A stretch of DNA of 64,000 nucleotides from Devosia sp. RR2S18 (GTDB lineage: Bacteria; Pseudomonadota; Alphaproteobacteria; Rhizobiales; Devosiaceae): NCBI RefSeq assembly GCF_030177755.1, contig NZ_CP126539.1, forward strand, positions 451,001 through 515,000, in the 5' to 3' direction. Both the position numbers and the translations under genes were made by a program. The notes beneath the pieces were generated by a model. It did no database searches. It had not been told where the DNA came from and saw nothing but the letters and a program-made list of their open reading frames with translations. This document shows, piece by piece, positions 1-7,950 of the stretch. Numbering within the stretch: the first letter of the stretch is position 1; the number at the start of each line of letters is the position of its first letter.

Positions 1-321
1 GTGGACGGGCTCCTTGATTTCGAGCACGTCGAGAGCCTGCCGGCCGAGGAGGCCATCCGCGCGCTGACCGCGCACAAGGGGATTGGCCCCTGGACCGCCG
101 AGGTCTACCTCATGTTCTGCGCCCAGCACCCTGATGTCTTCCCGGCGGGAGACCTGGCGCTCCTCAAGGCTGTGCAGCATGGGCTCGGCCTTGACGCTCG
201 GCCCTCGATCAAAGACATGATCGGGATCGCCAGCGCCTGGGCGCCGCATCGATCGGCTGCGGCCCTCCTGTTCTGGCGCTATTTCGCCGTGCTCCGCGAC
301 CGGGAAGGAATATTGTTGTGA
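1..321 (+). CDS. DNA-3-methyladenine glycosylase II, C-terminal part (5' end outside window)
   Basis: This is the last 106 residues of an AlkA-type base-excision glycosylase, which removes alkylated purines from DNA. The helix-hairpin-helix/GPD signature is visible (HKGIGPWTAEVY at about residues 25-36), followed by PAGDLAL, whose Asp is the catalytic residue of the family. The GTG at base 1 is probably an internal codon, because AlkA proteins run to about 200-290 residues and the frame is open to the window edge. Its stop overlaps the next start by 4 bases (GTGA), so the two genes are probably co-translated. The family call is firm. The true start cannot be seen. Confidence 0.85.
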   Translation: MDGLLDFEHVESLPAEEAIRALTAHKGIGPWTAEVYLMFCAQHPDVFPAGDLALLKAVQHGLGLDARPSIKDMIGIASAWAPHRSAAALLFWRYFAVLRDREGILL

Positions 322-977
322 CCAAGCTCTCTGGGCCGATGCTGCCGCCGAAAAATGGCGGTGAGCCCCAATATGTCGTGGTGCTGCTGCATGGCTACGG
401 CTCGGACGGCTCGGACCTGATCGCGCTGGCGCCGCATCTGCAGACCGTCCTACCCGAAGCGCTGGTGGTGTCTCCTAATGCGCCCGAGCGGTGCCGCATG
501 CTCGCTTCGGGATACCAGTGGTTCGACATCAGCTTCGAAGGGGATCGGCTCGCCAAGCGGCAGACGGGTGTCGTGAGCACGCGGCCGGTGCTGGTGGAGT
601 TTCTCCAGGATCTCTGGGAACAGACGGGGCTCGCCCCCGGGCAGACCATTCTAGGCGGGTTCAGCCAGGGCGCCATGATGGCATTGCATGTGGGGCTGTC
701 GCTCGAACAGCGCCTGATGGGCATCGTCGCCATTGCGGGCGCGTTCCTGCCACCGGAGAATTTCGGCACCGCTCCCTATGCCAAGCCGCCGGTGTGCCTC
801 GTTCATGGCGACCGGGACGATGTGGTGGATCCCGAGCATTCGGCCGATGCCGAGGTGGCGCTGCGGCTCGCCGGCTGTGATGTGAGCTATCACGTCAGCC
901 CTGGAGTGGCGCACGGCATCGCGCCCGATGGGCTGGAGTTCGCCACCGACTTCATCCGCCGGGTGGCAGGTAAATAA
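318..977 (+). CDS. Phospholipase/carboxylesterase family alpha/beta hydrolase
   Basis: A 219-residue cytoplasmic serine hydrolase. The oxyanion-hole motif HGYGSDG is at residues 25-31, the nucleophile is in GFSQGAMM (Ser116), the acid in HGDRDDVV (about Asp167) and the base in GVAHGI (His199). This is the layout of the acyl-protein thioesterase/YpfH-like carboxylesterase family, and the length is normal. It has no signal peptide. GTG start, overlapping the glycosylase stop by 4 bases, so it is probably the second gene of that operon. The natural substrate (short acyl ester or lysophospholipid) cannot be told from sequence. Confidence 0.88.
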   Translation: MTKLSGPMLPPKNGGEPQYVVVLLHGYGSDGSDLIALAPHLQTVLPEALVVSPNAPERCRMLASGYQWFDISFEGDRLAKRQTGVVSTRPVLVEFLQDLWEQTGLAPGQTILGGFSQGAMMALHVGLSLEQRLMGIVAIAGAFLPPENFGTAPYAKPPVCLVHGDRDDVVDPEHSADAEVALRLAGCDVSYHVSPGVAHGIAPDGLEFATDFIRRVAGK

Positions 978-1067
978 AGCTTTAAATGCCCGCTTCACAG
1001 GCCTGACACAAAGGGCCTAGTATAAGAGGGCTATGGACTTACTCGATTCCCGAACCGGGAGACTCAA

Positions 1068-1625
1068 GTGACGATCCACGTGTCGCCTGAGGCCTGTCCC
1101 GCACTGGTGCTGAACGCCGACTTTCGGCCGCTCAGTTACTACCCACTGTCGCTCTGGTCTTGGCAGGATGCCATCAAGGCGGTGTGCCTGGAGCGCGTGA
1201 ACATTGTCTCGCTCTACGACACGGTCATTCACTCTCCCAGCTTCGAGATGCGGCTGCCCAGCGTGGTGTCGCTCAAGGACTATGTGAAGCCGGCCCGGCA
1301 CCCCGCCTTCACCCGCTTCAACGTCTTCCTGCGCGACCGCTTTCAGTGCCAATATTGTGGCTCTCGGGAAGATCTCACCTTTGATCACGTGATCCCGCGC
1401 TCCAAAGGCGGCCTTACCACCTGGGAAAACGTTGTCGCAGCCTGCGCACCCTGCAACCTCAAAAAGGCGAACCGGCTGCCCAGCGAGATCAAGATGTTCC
1501 CGCATCAGGCGCCGTATCACCCGACAGTTCACGATCTGCACAACAATGGCCGGGCGTTCCCGCCCAACCATCTGCACCAGAGTTGGCTCGACTATCTCTA
1601 CTGGGATATCGAACTCGAACCTTGA
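1068..1625 (+). CDS. HNH endonuclease family protein
   Basis: A 185-residue protein with a C-terminal HNH nuclease fold. Zinc cysteines are CxxC at 94/97 and CxxC at 126/129, and the catalytic strand is FDHVIPRSKGG (Asp106-His107), with Asn121 and Asn130 completing the motif. The N-terminal 90 residues (LNADFRPLSYYPLSLWSW) are typical of a widespread alphaproteobacterial stand-alone HNH group whose substrate is unknown. GTG start at 1068. It is flanked by convergent dsbB and stands apart from any restriction or homing system, so a role in DNA repair or processing is only a guess. Confidence 0.88.
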   Translation: MTIHVSPEACPALVLNADFRPLSYYPLSLWSWQDAIKAVCLERVNIVSLYDTVIHSPSFEMRLPSVVSLKDYVKPARHPAFTRFNVFLRDRFQCQYCGSREDLTFDHVIPRSKGGLTTWENVVAACAPCNLKKANRLPSEIKMFPHQAPYHPTVHDLHNNGRAFPPNHLHQSWLDYLYWDIELEP

Positions 1626-1634
1626 TGGTGGTCC

Positions 1635-2147
1635 CTAGGCGCGCCGGTGGCGCGCCTGAGCCGAGATGGAAACGGCGAGAAGGGCAGTGATCCCCAGCGA
1701 GATCAGGGCGTTGTAGCCGGCGAGCGAAATACCCAAAAAGCGGAACTGCACGACGTCGCAGCCCACCACATGGGCGTCGTTGAGATTGCCCAAGGCACTG
1801 AAGTCGAGCCCTTCGCCGACGCCCGAGCAGGCAGTCGGTCCAGGCCACCAGCCCCATTCGACGCCTGAGTGATAGACGCCCATGTAGGTGCTCCACACAA
1901 ATAGCGCCGTGACGATCGCCATGGCGATATACCAAACCGCAATTGGCAGGCGGTTCCAGAGCAACAGCACGCCCGCCAGAATGGGCAGACCCCAGTAATA
2001 GGGCTGCCGTTGCTCAAGGCACAGCTCGCAGGGCGTGAGCCCGCCCAGATGCTGGGAGCCGAGTGCACCAAGAATCGTCAGGAGCCCCAGGAGGAAGGCT
2101 GCCCCTGCAGCGATCTTGTCGAGCGGCCGGGAGGTGTAACGAGCCAT
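1635..2147 (-). CDS. Disulfide bond formation protein DsbB family
   Basis: A 170-residue inner-membrane protein with four hydrophobic segments. The first periplasmic loop carries CELC (Cys40, Cys43) and the second carries Cys107 and Cys130, the two redox pairs by which DsbB reoxidises DsbA and passes electrons to quinone. Length matches the family. The ATG at 2147 follows a purine-rich stretch. No dsbA is next to it. The alternative, a DsbI-like protein, is less likely given the length and loop spacing. Confidence 0.9.
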   Translation of the reverse strand: MARYTSRPLDKIAAGAAFLLGLLTILGALGSQHLGGLTPCELCLEQRQPYYWGLPILAGVLLLWNRLPIAVWYIAMAIVTALFVWSTYMGVYHSGVEWGWWPGPTACSGVGEGLDFSALGNLNDAHVVGCDVVQFRFLGISLAGYNALISLGITALLAVSISAQARHRRA

Positions 2148-2217
2148 GAAAAAGACTTTCGCTTGACGCTGTTATTAGTGGGATGAATATCGCGCCGCTT
2201 TGGCGATTTCGAGCCTG

Positions 2218-3072
2218 CTACAGGGAAGTGATGGTGGGTTCATCCGCAGGCAGGGTGACGCCCGCTGCCTGGCGCAGGGCGATGGCATTGGCGGGGGCGT
2301 GCAGCTTGTCTTCGTGCACGAAATAGGCAAACACATCGCGCCCTGCCGCGGCCCAGTCGGTGACGGTCTTGCCCCAATCGGTAATGTCTTCCGGTGTGTA
2401 GCCAGTGGCGTCGGGTCGCGGCGGCCCCTGCAACCGGCAATAGGCGAAATCGGCCGTCAGTTCCCGCCCCGGCTGCTCCAGGGTGTCGGATATCACCAGG
2501 GCAATGTTTCGTGCCGCCAATTGCGCCCGCAGCTCAGGGATGGCGAAGCTGGGATGTCGCATTTCGATGGCGTGCCGGATCTCCGCCACGCCAGAGAGAT
2601 CAAGAAACGGCGCCGACTTCAGCCTTTCGTCACTTTGGCGGGCCAGCGCCAGGTAGGCGTCTGGATTTGTGGGCAGCAGGTCGACAAAGGCGGAGAAGGA
2701 AGCGGGGTCGTAGGCAAGATTTGGTGGCAGCTGCCAGATGAACGGCCCGAGCTTGGGCCCCATGGCGAGTGGCCCCGAAGCGAAGAAATTTGCCAGCTCA
2801 ACAGTGCAGTTCTTGAGCCGCTTGATATGGGTGACCAGTTGCGGTCCCTTAACCGAGAAGACGAACCCATCCGGCGCCTCGCCTGCCCATTTAGCGAAGC
2901 TCTCCGGTTTCTGGTTGGCCCGGAAGGTGGCATTGATCTCAATGGTGCTCAGGTGGGAGCTCGCATAGGCGAGTTCCTTTTTCTGCACGAGCCCAGTGGG
3001 GAAGAACGTGCCGCGCCAGGGCTCATAGACCCAGCCCGCCGTGCCGGTGCGGATAGTTCCTTTGGTCGCCAT
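2218..3072 (-). CDS. DUF72 family TIM-barrel protein (YecE-like)
   Basis: A 284-residue soluble protein. It begins with GTAGWVYEPWRGTFFP, the N-terminal signature of DUF72, and has further family motifs such as FRANQKPESFAKW, EMRHPSF and the C-terminal DVFAYFVHEDKLHAPANA. DUF72 proteins adopt a TIM barrel and are often annotated YecE; their biochemical function is not established. It lies 12 bases downstream of the 3471-start gene on the same strand and may be co-transcribed with it. Confidence 0.9.
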   Translation of the reverse strand: MATKGTIRTGTAGWVYEPWRGTFFPTGLVQKKELAYASSHLSTIEINATFRANQKPESFAKWAGEAPDGFVFSVKGPQLVTHIKRLKNCTVELANFFASGPLAMGPKLGPFIWQLPPNLAYDPASFSAFVDLLPTNPDAYLALARQSDERLKSAPFLDLSGVAEIRHAIEMRHPSFAIPELRAQLAARNIALVISDTLEQPGRELTADFAYCRLQGPPRPDATGYTPEDITDWGKTVTDWAAAGRDVFAYFVHEDKLHAPANAIALRQAAGVTLPADEPTITSL

Positions 3073-3084
3073 CAGCTTGCCCGC

Positions 3085-3471
3085 TCAGAAGCCATAAAGG
3101 CCAGTCAGGCTGCGCATCTGCTCAGGCATGGCCTGTTGCAGCTGGCATTGATCCTCACCTTCGATCACCTGCACAACCTGGCCCATCAGCACGAGCATGA
3201 AGTCGTTCTCGGTCTTGCCCTCGGCAAAGTCCTGCTCGAACGCATCCATGGTCATTGTGCAGCGGCCTTCCGCCTCCTGATAGGTGCGGCCATCGCCGGT
3301 CGGTTCGAAGACGAGGCAAGAGCCGCCGTCGTCGCAGATTTCGATGTCTTCGGTCTGGGGCCATGCGGTGACGGTGAAGCCCAGATCGTCATTGCGGTAC
3401 ATCACGCTCATGGCGTTGGCACTGGCGGTGAGTGCGAGAACTGGGGCTAGGGCAAGTAGCGTCGGCTTCAC
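3085..3471 (-). CDS. Hypothetical secreted protein
   Basis: A 128-residue protein with a signal peptide (MKPTLLALAPVLALTASANA). I place the start at the GTG at 3471 because it sits about 8 bases after AGGGAG and immediately precedes the signal peptide. An upstream ATG at 3510 would add 13 residues that spoil it. The mature part has four cysteines, two of them near CDDGGSCLVFEP. I recognise no family. It is probably periplasmic, and nothing in the neighbourhood suggests a role. Confidence 0.7.
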   Translation of the reverse strand: MKPTLLALAPVLALTASANAMSVMYRNDDLGFTVTAWPQTEDIEICDDGGSCLVFEPTGDGRTYQEAEGRCTMTMDAFEQDFAEGKTENDFMLVLMGQVVQVIEGEDQCQLQQAMPEQMRSLTGLYGF

Positions 3472-3551
3472 GGAAGGGCTCCCTATTGCGGAACACGTGT
3501 ATGGGAGCACGCCGCGTATTGTTTGGCTAGCGGAGCCATGAGAGCGCTTCG

Positions 3552-3586
3552 AAAAAAGAAAAAGGCGCCGGGCTTGGCCCCGCGCC
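3552..3586 (-). terminator. Rho-independent terminator of the outer-membrane protein gene
   Basis: On the minus strand a 10-bp stem with one mismatch (GGCGCGGGGC / GCCCGGCGCC, 3-base loop; plus-strand 3564-3586) is followed by TTTTTCTTTTTT. It ends about 34 bases after the stop of the minus-strand gene at 3620. Confidence 0.85.
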
Positions 3587-3619
3587 TCCGATCATTTTCG
3601 CCAATCTTTTGCGGAACGA

Positions 3620-4294
3620 TCAGAACTTGTAGTTCAGACCAGCGCGCACGACGCCGAAGCGCTGCGACGCATTGAGGTTGCCGCCGGGCAGACCCGAATA
3701 GGTCTGGGTGCCGAGGTCGACATAGAGATATTCGGCCTTGATGCTGACATTGTCGGTTGCCTGGGCTTCAAGGCCCGCGCCGACCGTCCAGCCGGTGTGG
3801 GTGTTTGACTGCGAGGTGACGACGTTCTGGTTGTCGGTGGTGCTGACCGAGCCACGGCCGGCGGCAAAGCCACCGGTTACATAAGGCATCACCTTGCCCA
3901 GGCCCACGCCAGCGCGACCGCGAATGGTGCCGAACACATCGGTGCCGGCCTTAAGGGTGGTGCCGCCACCCAGGTCATCGGAATAGCCGATGCCGCTCCA
4001 TTGCAGATCCGCCTCGGCGCCGACCACGAATCCGCCCAGATCCATGTTGTAGCCCGCCTGGGCGCCGAACACGCCGCCGCCGGTGTTGTTGTCGATGCTA
4101 GCACCGGCCGTGGTTTCGCGGTTCACGTTGCCCCAACCATAGCCTGCATTGACGCCGGCATAGAAGCCGGACCAACCGGTGACAGGGGTGGGGGAATACA
4201 TGGGGCTGGTGCCGCTGTTCCAGCCCAAATCCGCTGCAAGCGCGGAGCTGGTCAGCAGCAGGGAAGCAGAAAGCCAGATGCCAAGACGCTTCAT
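3620..4294 (-). CDS. Outer membrane beta-barrel protein, Omp25/Omp31-like
   Basis: A 224-residue surface protein. A signal peptide (MKRLGIWLSASLLLTSSALA) precedes alternating hydrophobic strands, with the family hallmark TGWSGFYAGVNAGYGWGN just after it. It ends in VVRAGLNYKF, with the C-terminal aromatic residue required for BAM-dependent insertion. This is the Hyphomicrobiales Omp25/Omp31 family of 8-stranded barrels, usually abundant structural proteins of the outer membrane. I use the ATG at 4294: a longer frame to 4396 adds a 34-residue extension before the signal peptide. A strong terminator follows. Confidence 0.9.
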   Translation of the reverse strand: MKRLGIWLSASLLLTSSALAADLGWNSGTSPMYSPTPVTGWSGFYAGVNAGYGWGNVNRETTAGASIDNNTGGGVFGAQAGYNMDLGGFVVGAEADLQWSGIGYSDDLGGGTTLKAGTDVFGTIRGRAGVGLGKVMPYVTGGFAAGRGSVSTTDNQNVVTSQSNTHTGWTVGAGLEAQATDNVSIKAEYLYVDLGTQTYSGLPGGNLNASQRFGVVRAGLNYKF

Positions 4295-4557
4295 GATGAT
4301 CCTCGTCGAAGTCGGGGGAGCGATTGGTCCGCAAAATGCGACGGAAAAAATTAAGAGCTCGGAAAGGAATAGGGTTAACGCCATGCAATGCGGCATGGCT
4401 GGTGTTCACAATGTCGCGGTGGCGAGAACGGCTGGAGAGTTCCTCGCTGTTTGTTGAGGTGCGGCCCGCGGAACGCGCAGGGGCGGCGGGACTTCCTTTT
4501 CGAGCGGCCCGAAAAGGGTCGATGCTCGCTATCACCTAACATTACCGGAGTTGCCCC

Positions 4558-5793
4558 ATGAGACGCGTTTCCGCCCTGCTTGCCGGCACCATGATCACCA
4601 CGGCCCTGATTTCCGCACCCGCTCTTGCTCAAGACGGCGCAGGTCAGCCCGTGCAGACTGCCGAGCCCAACGTACCCAGCCAGGAGCCAGCGTTCGAAGC
4701 GCAGACGCGCGCGCCCCAGCCGGAAGAACTGGTCGAGGTTGACAAGGAGGTGGTCGCCGATAGCCTGCCGCAGCTCTGGGCCATGGAATTCCTGCCCGAT
4801 GGCCGCATGCTGGTGACCGCCAAAGAGGGCGCGCTGCACATCATCGGCGAAGACGGTGAAGCTAGTGCCCCGATCGAGAATGTTCCGGAGGTCGCAAGCT
4901 CCGGCCAGGGTGGGCTGCTCGACGTGGCGCTGGCGCCCGACTTCGAGGAGTCGAACCGCATCTTCTTCTCCTTTGCCGAGCCACGCGAGGGCGGCACTGG
5001 CACCAGCGTAGCGCGTGCCGAGTTGGTGATGAACGAATCCGGCGGCGGCAGCCTCGAAAATGTCGAGGTCATCTTCCAGCAGATGCCGACCTACGATAAC
5101 GACATGCACTATGGTTCGCGGCTGGCCTTTGGTCCCGAGGGTGCGCTCTACGTGACAGTGGGCGAGCGGTTCGACGAGGAGACCCGCGTCCAGGCGCAGG
5201 AGCTCTCCAGCGGCCTGGGCAAGGTCTTCCGCATCACCGAAGACGGGGAGCCGGTCGAGGGCAATCCCTTTATCGACCAGGAGGATGCCGTTCCCGAAAT
5301 CTGGAGCTATGGCCATCGCAACGTGCAATCGGCGGCCATCGGTCCGGACGGCAATCTCTGGACAGTCGAGCACGGTCCACAAGGCGGGGATGAACTCAAC
5401 CAGCCGCAAGCGGGCGAGAACTATGGCTGGCCCGTGATCAGCTATGGTCAGCAATATAGTGGCCAGCCGGTCGGCTCGGGCGAAACCGCGCAGGAAGGCA
5501 TGGAGCAGCCGGTTTATTACTGGGATCCGGTGATCGCCCCATCCGGCATGGCATATTATGAGGGTGATGAATTCCCCACGCTCGACAATGCCTTCCTCAT
5601 CGGCGGCCTCGTCGCCCAAGCCGTAGTGGTGGTCCACATGGAGGACGGTCGCGTGGCCTTTGAGGAATGGATCCCGATGGAAGCCCGGGTGCGCGATGTC
5701 GAGGTTGGTTCGGATGGCGCGATCTATGCGGTGACCGAGAACCGCGATGCCGGCACCTCCGAAATCGTGCGTCTCACCAACGCGGCGCAATAA
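4558..5793 (+). CDS. PQQ-dependent sugar dehydrogenase (aldose sugar dehydrogenase-like)
   Basis: A 411-residue periplasmic protein with signal peptide MRRVSALLAGTMITTALIS...ALA. It shows the glucose/sorbosone dehydrogenase beta-propeller signatures: LWAMEFLPDGRMLVTAKEG, the LLDVALAPDF repeat, MHYGSRLAFGPEGALYVTVGER, SYGHRNVQ and WTVEHGPQGGDELNQPQAGENYGWP. The family oxidises aldose sugars with pyrroloquinoline quinone as cofactor and passes electrons to the respiratory chain. No pqq biosynthesis genes are in the window. It stands alone, divergent from the porin-like gene, and has its own terminator. Confidence 0.9.
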   Translation: MRRVSALLAGTMITTALISAPALAQDGAGQPVQTAEPNVPSQEPAFEAQTRAPQPEELVEVDKEVVADSLPQLWAMEFLPDGRMLVTAKEGALHIIGEDGEASAPIENVPEVASSGQGGLLDVALAPDFEESNRIFFSFAEPREGGTGTSVARAELVMNESGGGSLENVEVIFQQMPTYDNDMHYGSRLAFGPEGALYVTVGERFDEETRVQAQELSSGLGKVFRITEDGEPVEGNPFIDQEDAVPEIWSYGHRNVQSAAIGPDGNLWTVEHGPQGGDELNQPQAGENYGWPVISYGQQYSGQPVGSGETAQEGMEQPVYYWDPVIAPSGMAYYEGDEFPTLDNAFLIGGLVAQAVVVVHMEDGRVAFEEWIPMEARVRDVEVGSDGAIYAVTENRDAGTSEIVRLTNAAQ

Positions 5794-5840
5794 ACAAGCG
5801 AGGGCGGAGCCAACCGGCTTCGCCCTTGTCTGTTCTTCTC
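5794..5840 (+). terminator. Rho-independent terminator after the sugar dehydrogenase gene
   Basis: The stem AGGGCGGAGCC / GGCTTCGCCCT (5801-5826, one G-U pair, AACC loop), extended by ACAAG/CTTGT, is followed by the T-rich CTGTTCTTCT. It lies directly after the stop at 5793 and before the opposing tRNA gene. Confidence 0.75.
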
Positions 5841-5849
5841 GGCAGGATT

Positions 5850-5933
5850 TGGTGCCCCCCGCCGGACTCGAACCGGCACGCCTCGCGGCGGAGGATTTTG
5901 AGTCCTCTGCGTCTACCATTCCGCCAGAGGGGC
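5850..5933 (-). tRNA. tRNA-Leu (anticodon CAA)
   Basis: The minus strand reads GCCCCTCTGGCGGAATGGTA at the 5' end, an anticodon loop CTCAAAA (anticodon CAA), a long variable arm, GGTTCGAGTCC in the T arm and GGGGGGCACCA at the 3' end. The acceptor stem pairs over 7 bp with one G-U pair. The long variable arm identifies it as a class II (Leu) tRNA, and the CCA is genome-encoded. Confidence 0.96.
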
Positions 5934-6013
5934 ACGGCCATGGTCTCTAGCGCAGGTCGCGATGCGCCGCAACAAGAGAGCTTGTCGCCGGTTCATGTTT
6001 GGTTGTTTTTCGT

Positions 6014-6622
6014 TCAGAATGGGCCCGAAGCGCTGTTGCCGTAGCGGCCTGATCCTGGCCTGCCCGGATCGGATATGGACCATCCCTCCTGCTCGTAAAG
6101 CCTTCTGCGCTCGATCAGATCGGCCTGTCCCATGCGCCCGAAGATCGCCTCGACATCCTCGACCCGATCTTCTTCGGCACGCACCGAAACCACACTGCCG
6201 CCGCGCCGCACACCTTCGGCAAAAACGTGGGCATCCTCCTCACCAACGCCTGAACCGGTTAGCGAACCGATGAGGCCGCCAGTGGCACCGCCTAGTGCCG
6301 CCCCGGCTACTGCCCCGGCAGCAGTGGAAACCAGCCAGCCAGCTGCGATCACTGGTCCTAGCCCGGGAATGGCGAGGGCTCCAAGTCCTGCCAGCAAGCC
6401 ACCGGTGCCACCCAAGACGGCTCCGATCCCCGCTCCGGCGCCAGCGCCTTCGGTCGCTGCATCCTCCACATCAGGTTGGGCGACGCTTGCGTCCCCGAGT
6501 TCATCATCCAAGGTGGACACAACCAAGGAGACGCTGCCGGACGGGAAGCCCGCCGCCTCCAGTTCGCGGACGGCGCTCGCGGCCTGCTCGTAGCTATCGA
6601 AGAGGGCTGTGATCGTTCTCAT
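6014..6622 (-). CDS. Glycine-zipper stress-protein-like protein (general stress protein 17M-type N-terminus)
   Basis: A 202-residue protein. The first 40 residues (ALFDSYEQAASAVRELEAAGF) resemble the general stress protein 17M/YflT alpha-beta module. The middle (about 55-130) is very rich in Gly and Ala (GAGAGAGIGAVLGGTGG, GAVAGAALGGATGGLIG), a glycine-zipper membrane-insertion pattern. The C-terminal part (VRRGGSVVSVRAEEDRVEDVEAIFGRMG) resembles the modules that follow such zippers. Related proteins are common in stress loci of Hyphomicrobiales. The exact role is unknown. Start ATG at 6622. Confidence 0.72.
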   Translation of the reverse strand: MRTITALFDSYEQAASAVRELEAAGFPSGSVSLVVSTLDDELGDASVAQPDVEDAATEGAGAGAGIGAVLGGTGGLLAGLGALAIPGLGPVIAAGWLVSTAAGAVAGAALGGATGGLIGSLTGSGVGEEDAHVFAEGVRRGGSVVSVRAEEDRVEDVEAIFGRMGQADLIERRRLYEQEGWSISDPGRPGSGRYGNSASGPF

Positions 6623-6685
6623 GAGAAGTCTCCAGTTGGAGTTGTCATGAGGGCAAACGGGAGATAGGGCCCACCGTTCCGAGCG

Positions 6686-7476
6686 TCAGTCCCGACGACG
6701 CAGGTGCTGCTCCATCCAGGACACCGCAAACTCCAGCATGGCTCGGGCGTCGACCAGCACCGTGGGGGCCGAGCCGACGATGCCCATGCGTCCCTGGCCA
6801 CTATCGAGGAAGGTACTCACGATTGTCGCGAAATAATCGTCAGGAACTCCGACGGGCACCTCGGAGGTGTCGAACTCTTCGAACCACCGCCAACTGACTT
6901 CCCCGTCGACCAAAATCGGGCTTTCGTAGCGGCGGATGCGCTTGTGGGGAAAGTCTGCGACATGCTCGGCATGGTGGAGCAGTGTCATGGTTTCGCGCGG
7001 CGCCCCCACCAGCATCGTCTTGCCGCCGGCCGCCACGAGCTTGCCGAAGGGGGACTGCGGACCGTAGCCGTAGTCATAGGCGTGCTCAGCGGTGAACCAG
7101 TCGGCTTGCCGCCAAGCGCAGCACAGGAGGCCCCGGGATTGCCGCTACGGCGGGCACCGGGCGTGGTGCGTACCAGTTCGGGGAAGGCGCCGTTGTCGCG
7201 GATCGATCGGGAACGGAGGGGATCGAAAGGAGGGATGTGCTCGCGCAAGCGGGGGTTCAGCAGCACTTCGTCCTCGAACTGCCAGTCGCAATAGGCGAGC
7301 AGCGTGCCTTGCTGACCGACAACATCAAGGATGGCAGCGATCAAGCTGTCGGGTCCACCGAGGATTGGGCCGACTTTGCGCAAGGCCGTGTGCGTCAGCA
7401 CGGCGTCGCCGCTCGAAAGCCCCAGATCTTGCAGGTGCTCTCGGAGTTCGGCGCGGGTCCAGAGGTCAGATGGCAT
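6686..7476 (-). pseudogene. Aminoglycoside 3-N-acetyltransferase (AAC(3) family), frameshifted
   Basis: Two adjacent minus-strand frames together encode one AAC(3)-family acetyltransferase of about 263 residues. The first frame (from ATG 7476) holds DAVLTHTALRKVGPILGG, GTLLAYCDWQ, RDNGAFPELVRT and GARRSGNPGAS. The second (ending at 6686) holds WFTAEHAYDYGYGPQSPFGK, GGKTMLVGAPRETMTLLHHA and the family C-terminus. Continuity breaks near 7100-7115, where one missing base shifts the frame. Either the gene is broken or the base is a sequencing error; all other residues look unmutated, which favours a recent event or an error. The start overlaps the HxlR regulator stop (TGATG), so they are translationally coupled. 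The natural substrate is unknown, and resistance should not be assumed. Confidence 0.82.
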
Positions 7477-7892
7477 CAGCCACCCACATAGGCAACCTTG
7501 CGCGGCTGCGCTGCCGCGGTTGCGTTCTCGCGGGCATCGTAGATTTCCCTTGCTTCCACGATGGCCGTGTGGTTTTCGGCCGACCAGTTCCACAGGCCCT
7601 GGATGGGACGTTGTAGTGTCTTGCCCAGCTCGGTAAGGCTATATTCCACACGGGGCGGTACTTCTGGATAGATCGTGCGGGTGACAAGGCCATCGCGCTC
7701 AAGGTTGCGCAGGGTCAAGGTCAGCATCCGTTGCGAGACCCCATTGATCATACGCTTGAGCTCATTGAAGCGGAGCGTGCCATTACGGCCGAGCATCCCG
7801 ACAACCATCACGCTCCATTTGTCGCCGATCCGGTTGAGCACGTCGCTCATGGCATTGCAGTTGTCCGATCGCGATGTGTCCTGAAGTGACAT
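7476..7892 (-). CDS. HxlR-family winged-helix transcriptional regulator
   Basis: A 138-residue regulator. The HxlR signature is clear: IGDKWSVMVVGMLGRNGTLRFNELKRMI, then GVSQRMLTLTLRNLERDGLV and YSLTELGKTLQ. The N-terminal Cys (CNAM, residue 12) is the position used for redox or electrophile sensing in some family members. It lies between the DJ-1/PfpI gene upstream (56-base gap containing two inverted repeats) and the AAC(3) reading frame downstream (1-base TGATG overlap), so it is likely autoregulated and controls the downstream acetyltransferase. The effector is unknown. Confidence 0.9.
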   Translation of the reverse strand: MSLQDTSRSDNCNAMSDVLNRIGDKWSVMVVGMLGRNGTLRFNELKRMINGVSQRMLTLTLRNLERDGLVTRTIYPEVPPRVEYSLTELGKTLQRPIQGLWNWSAENHTAIVEAREIYDARENATAAAQPRKVAYVGG

Positions 7893-7910
7893 CCTTGGTC
7901 CTTTGGAGAT

Positions 7911-7950
7911 AACTCAGGCACAAACATAGTCTGAGTTCTCTTCTGTGCCT
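7911..7950. promoter_or_regulatory. Overlapping inverted repeats upstream of the HxlR gene (candidate operator)
   Basis: AACTCAG (7911-7917) and CTGAGTT (7931-7937) form a perfect 7-bp inverted repeat with 13-base spacing. AGGCACA (7916-7922) and TGTGCCT (7944-7950) form a second perfect one with 21-base spacing. Both lie in the gap between the DJ-1 stop and the HxlR start. HxlR dimers bind such dyads, so this is a reasonable autoregulatory operator. No binding site has been shown. Confidence 0.5.

Noticed and set aside
4375..5919. A 514-codon open frame on the minus strand opposite the sugar dehydrogenase gene
   Set aside because: It lies exactly antisense to a clear beta-propeller enzyme with a signal peptide. 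Its translation has no recognisable motifs. It is a shadow frame of a GC-rich gene.
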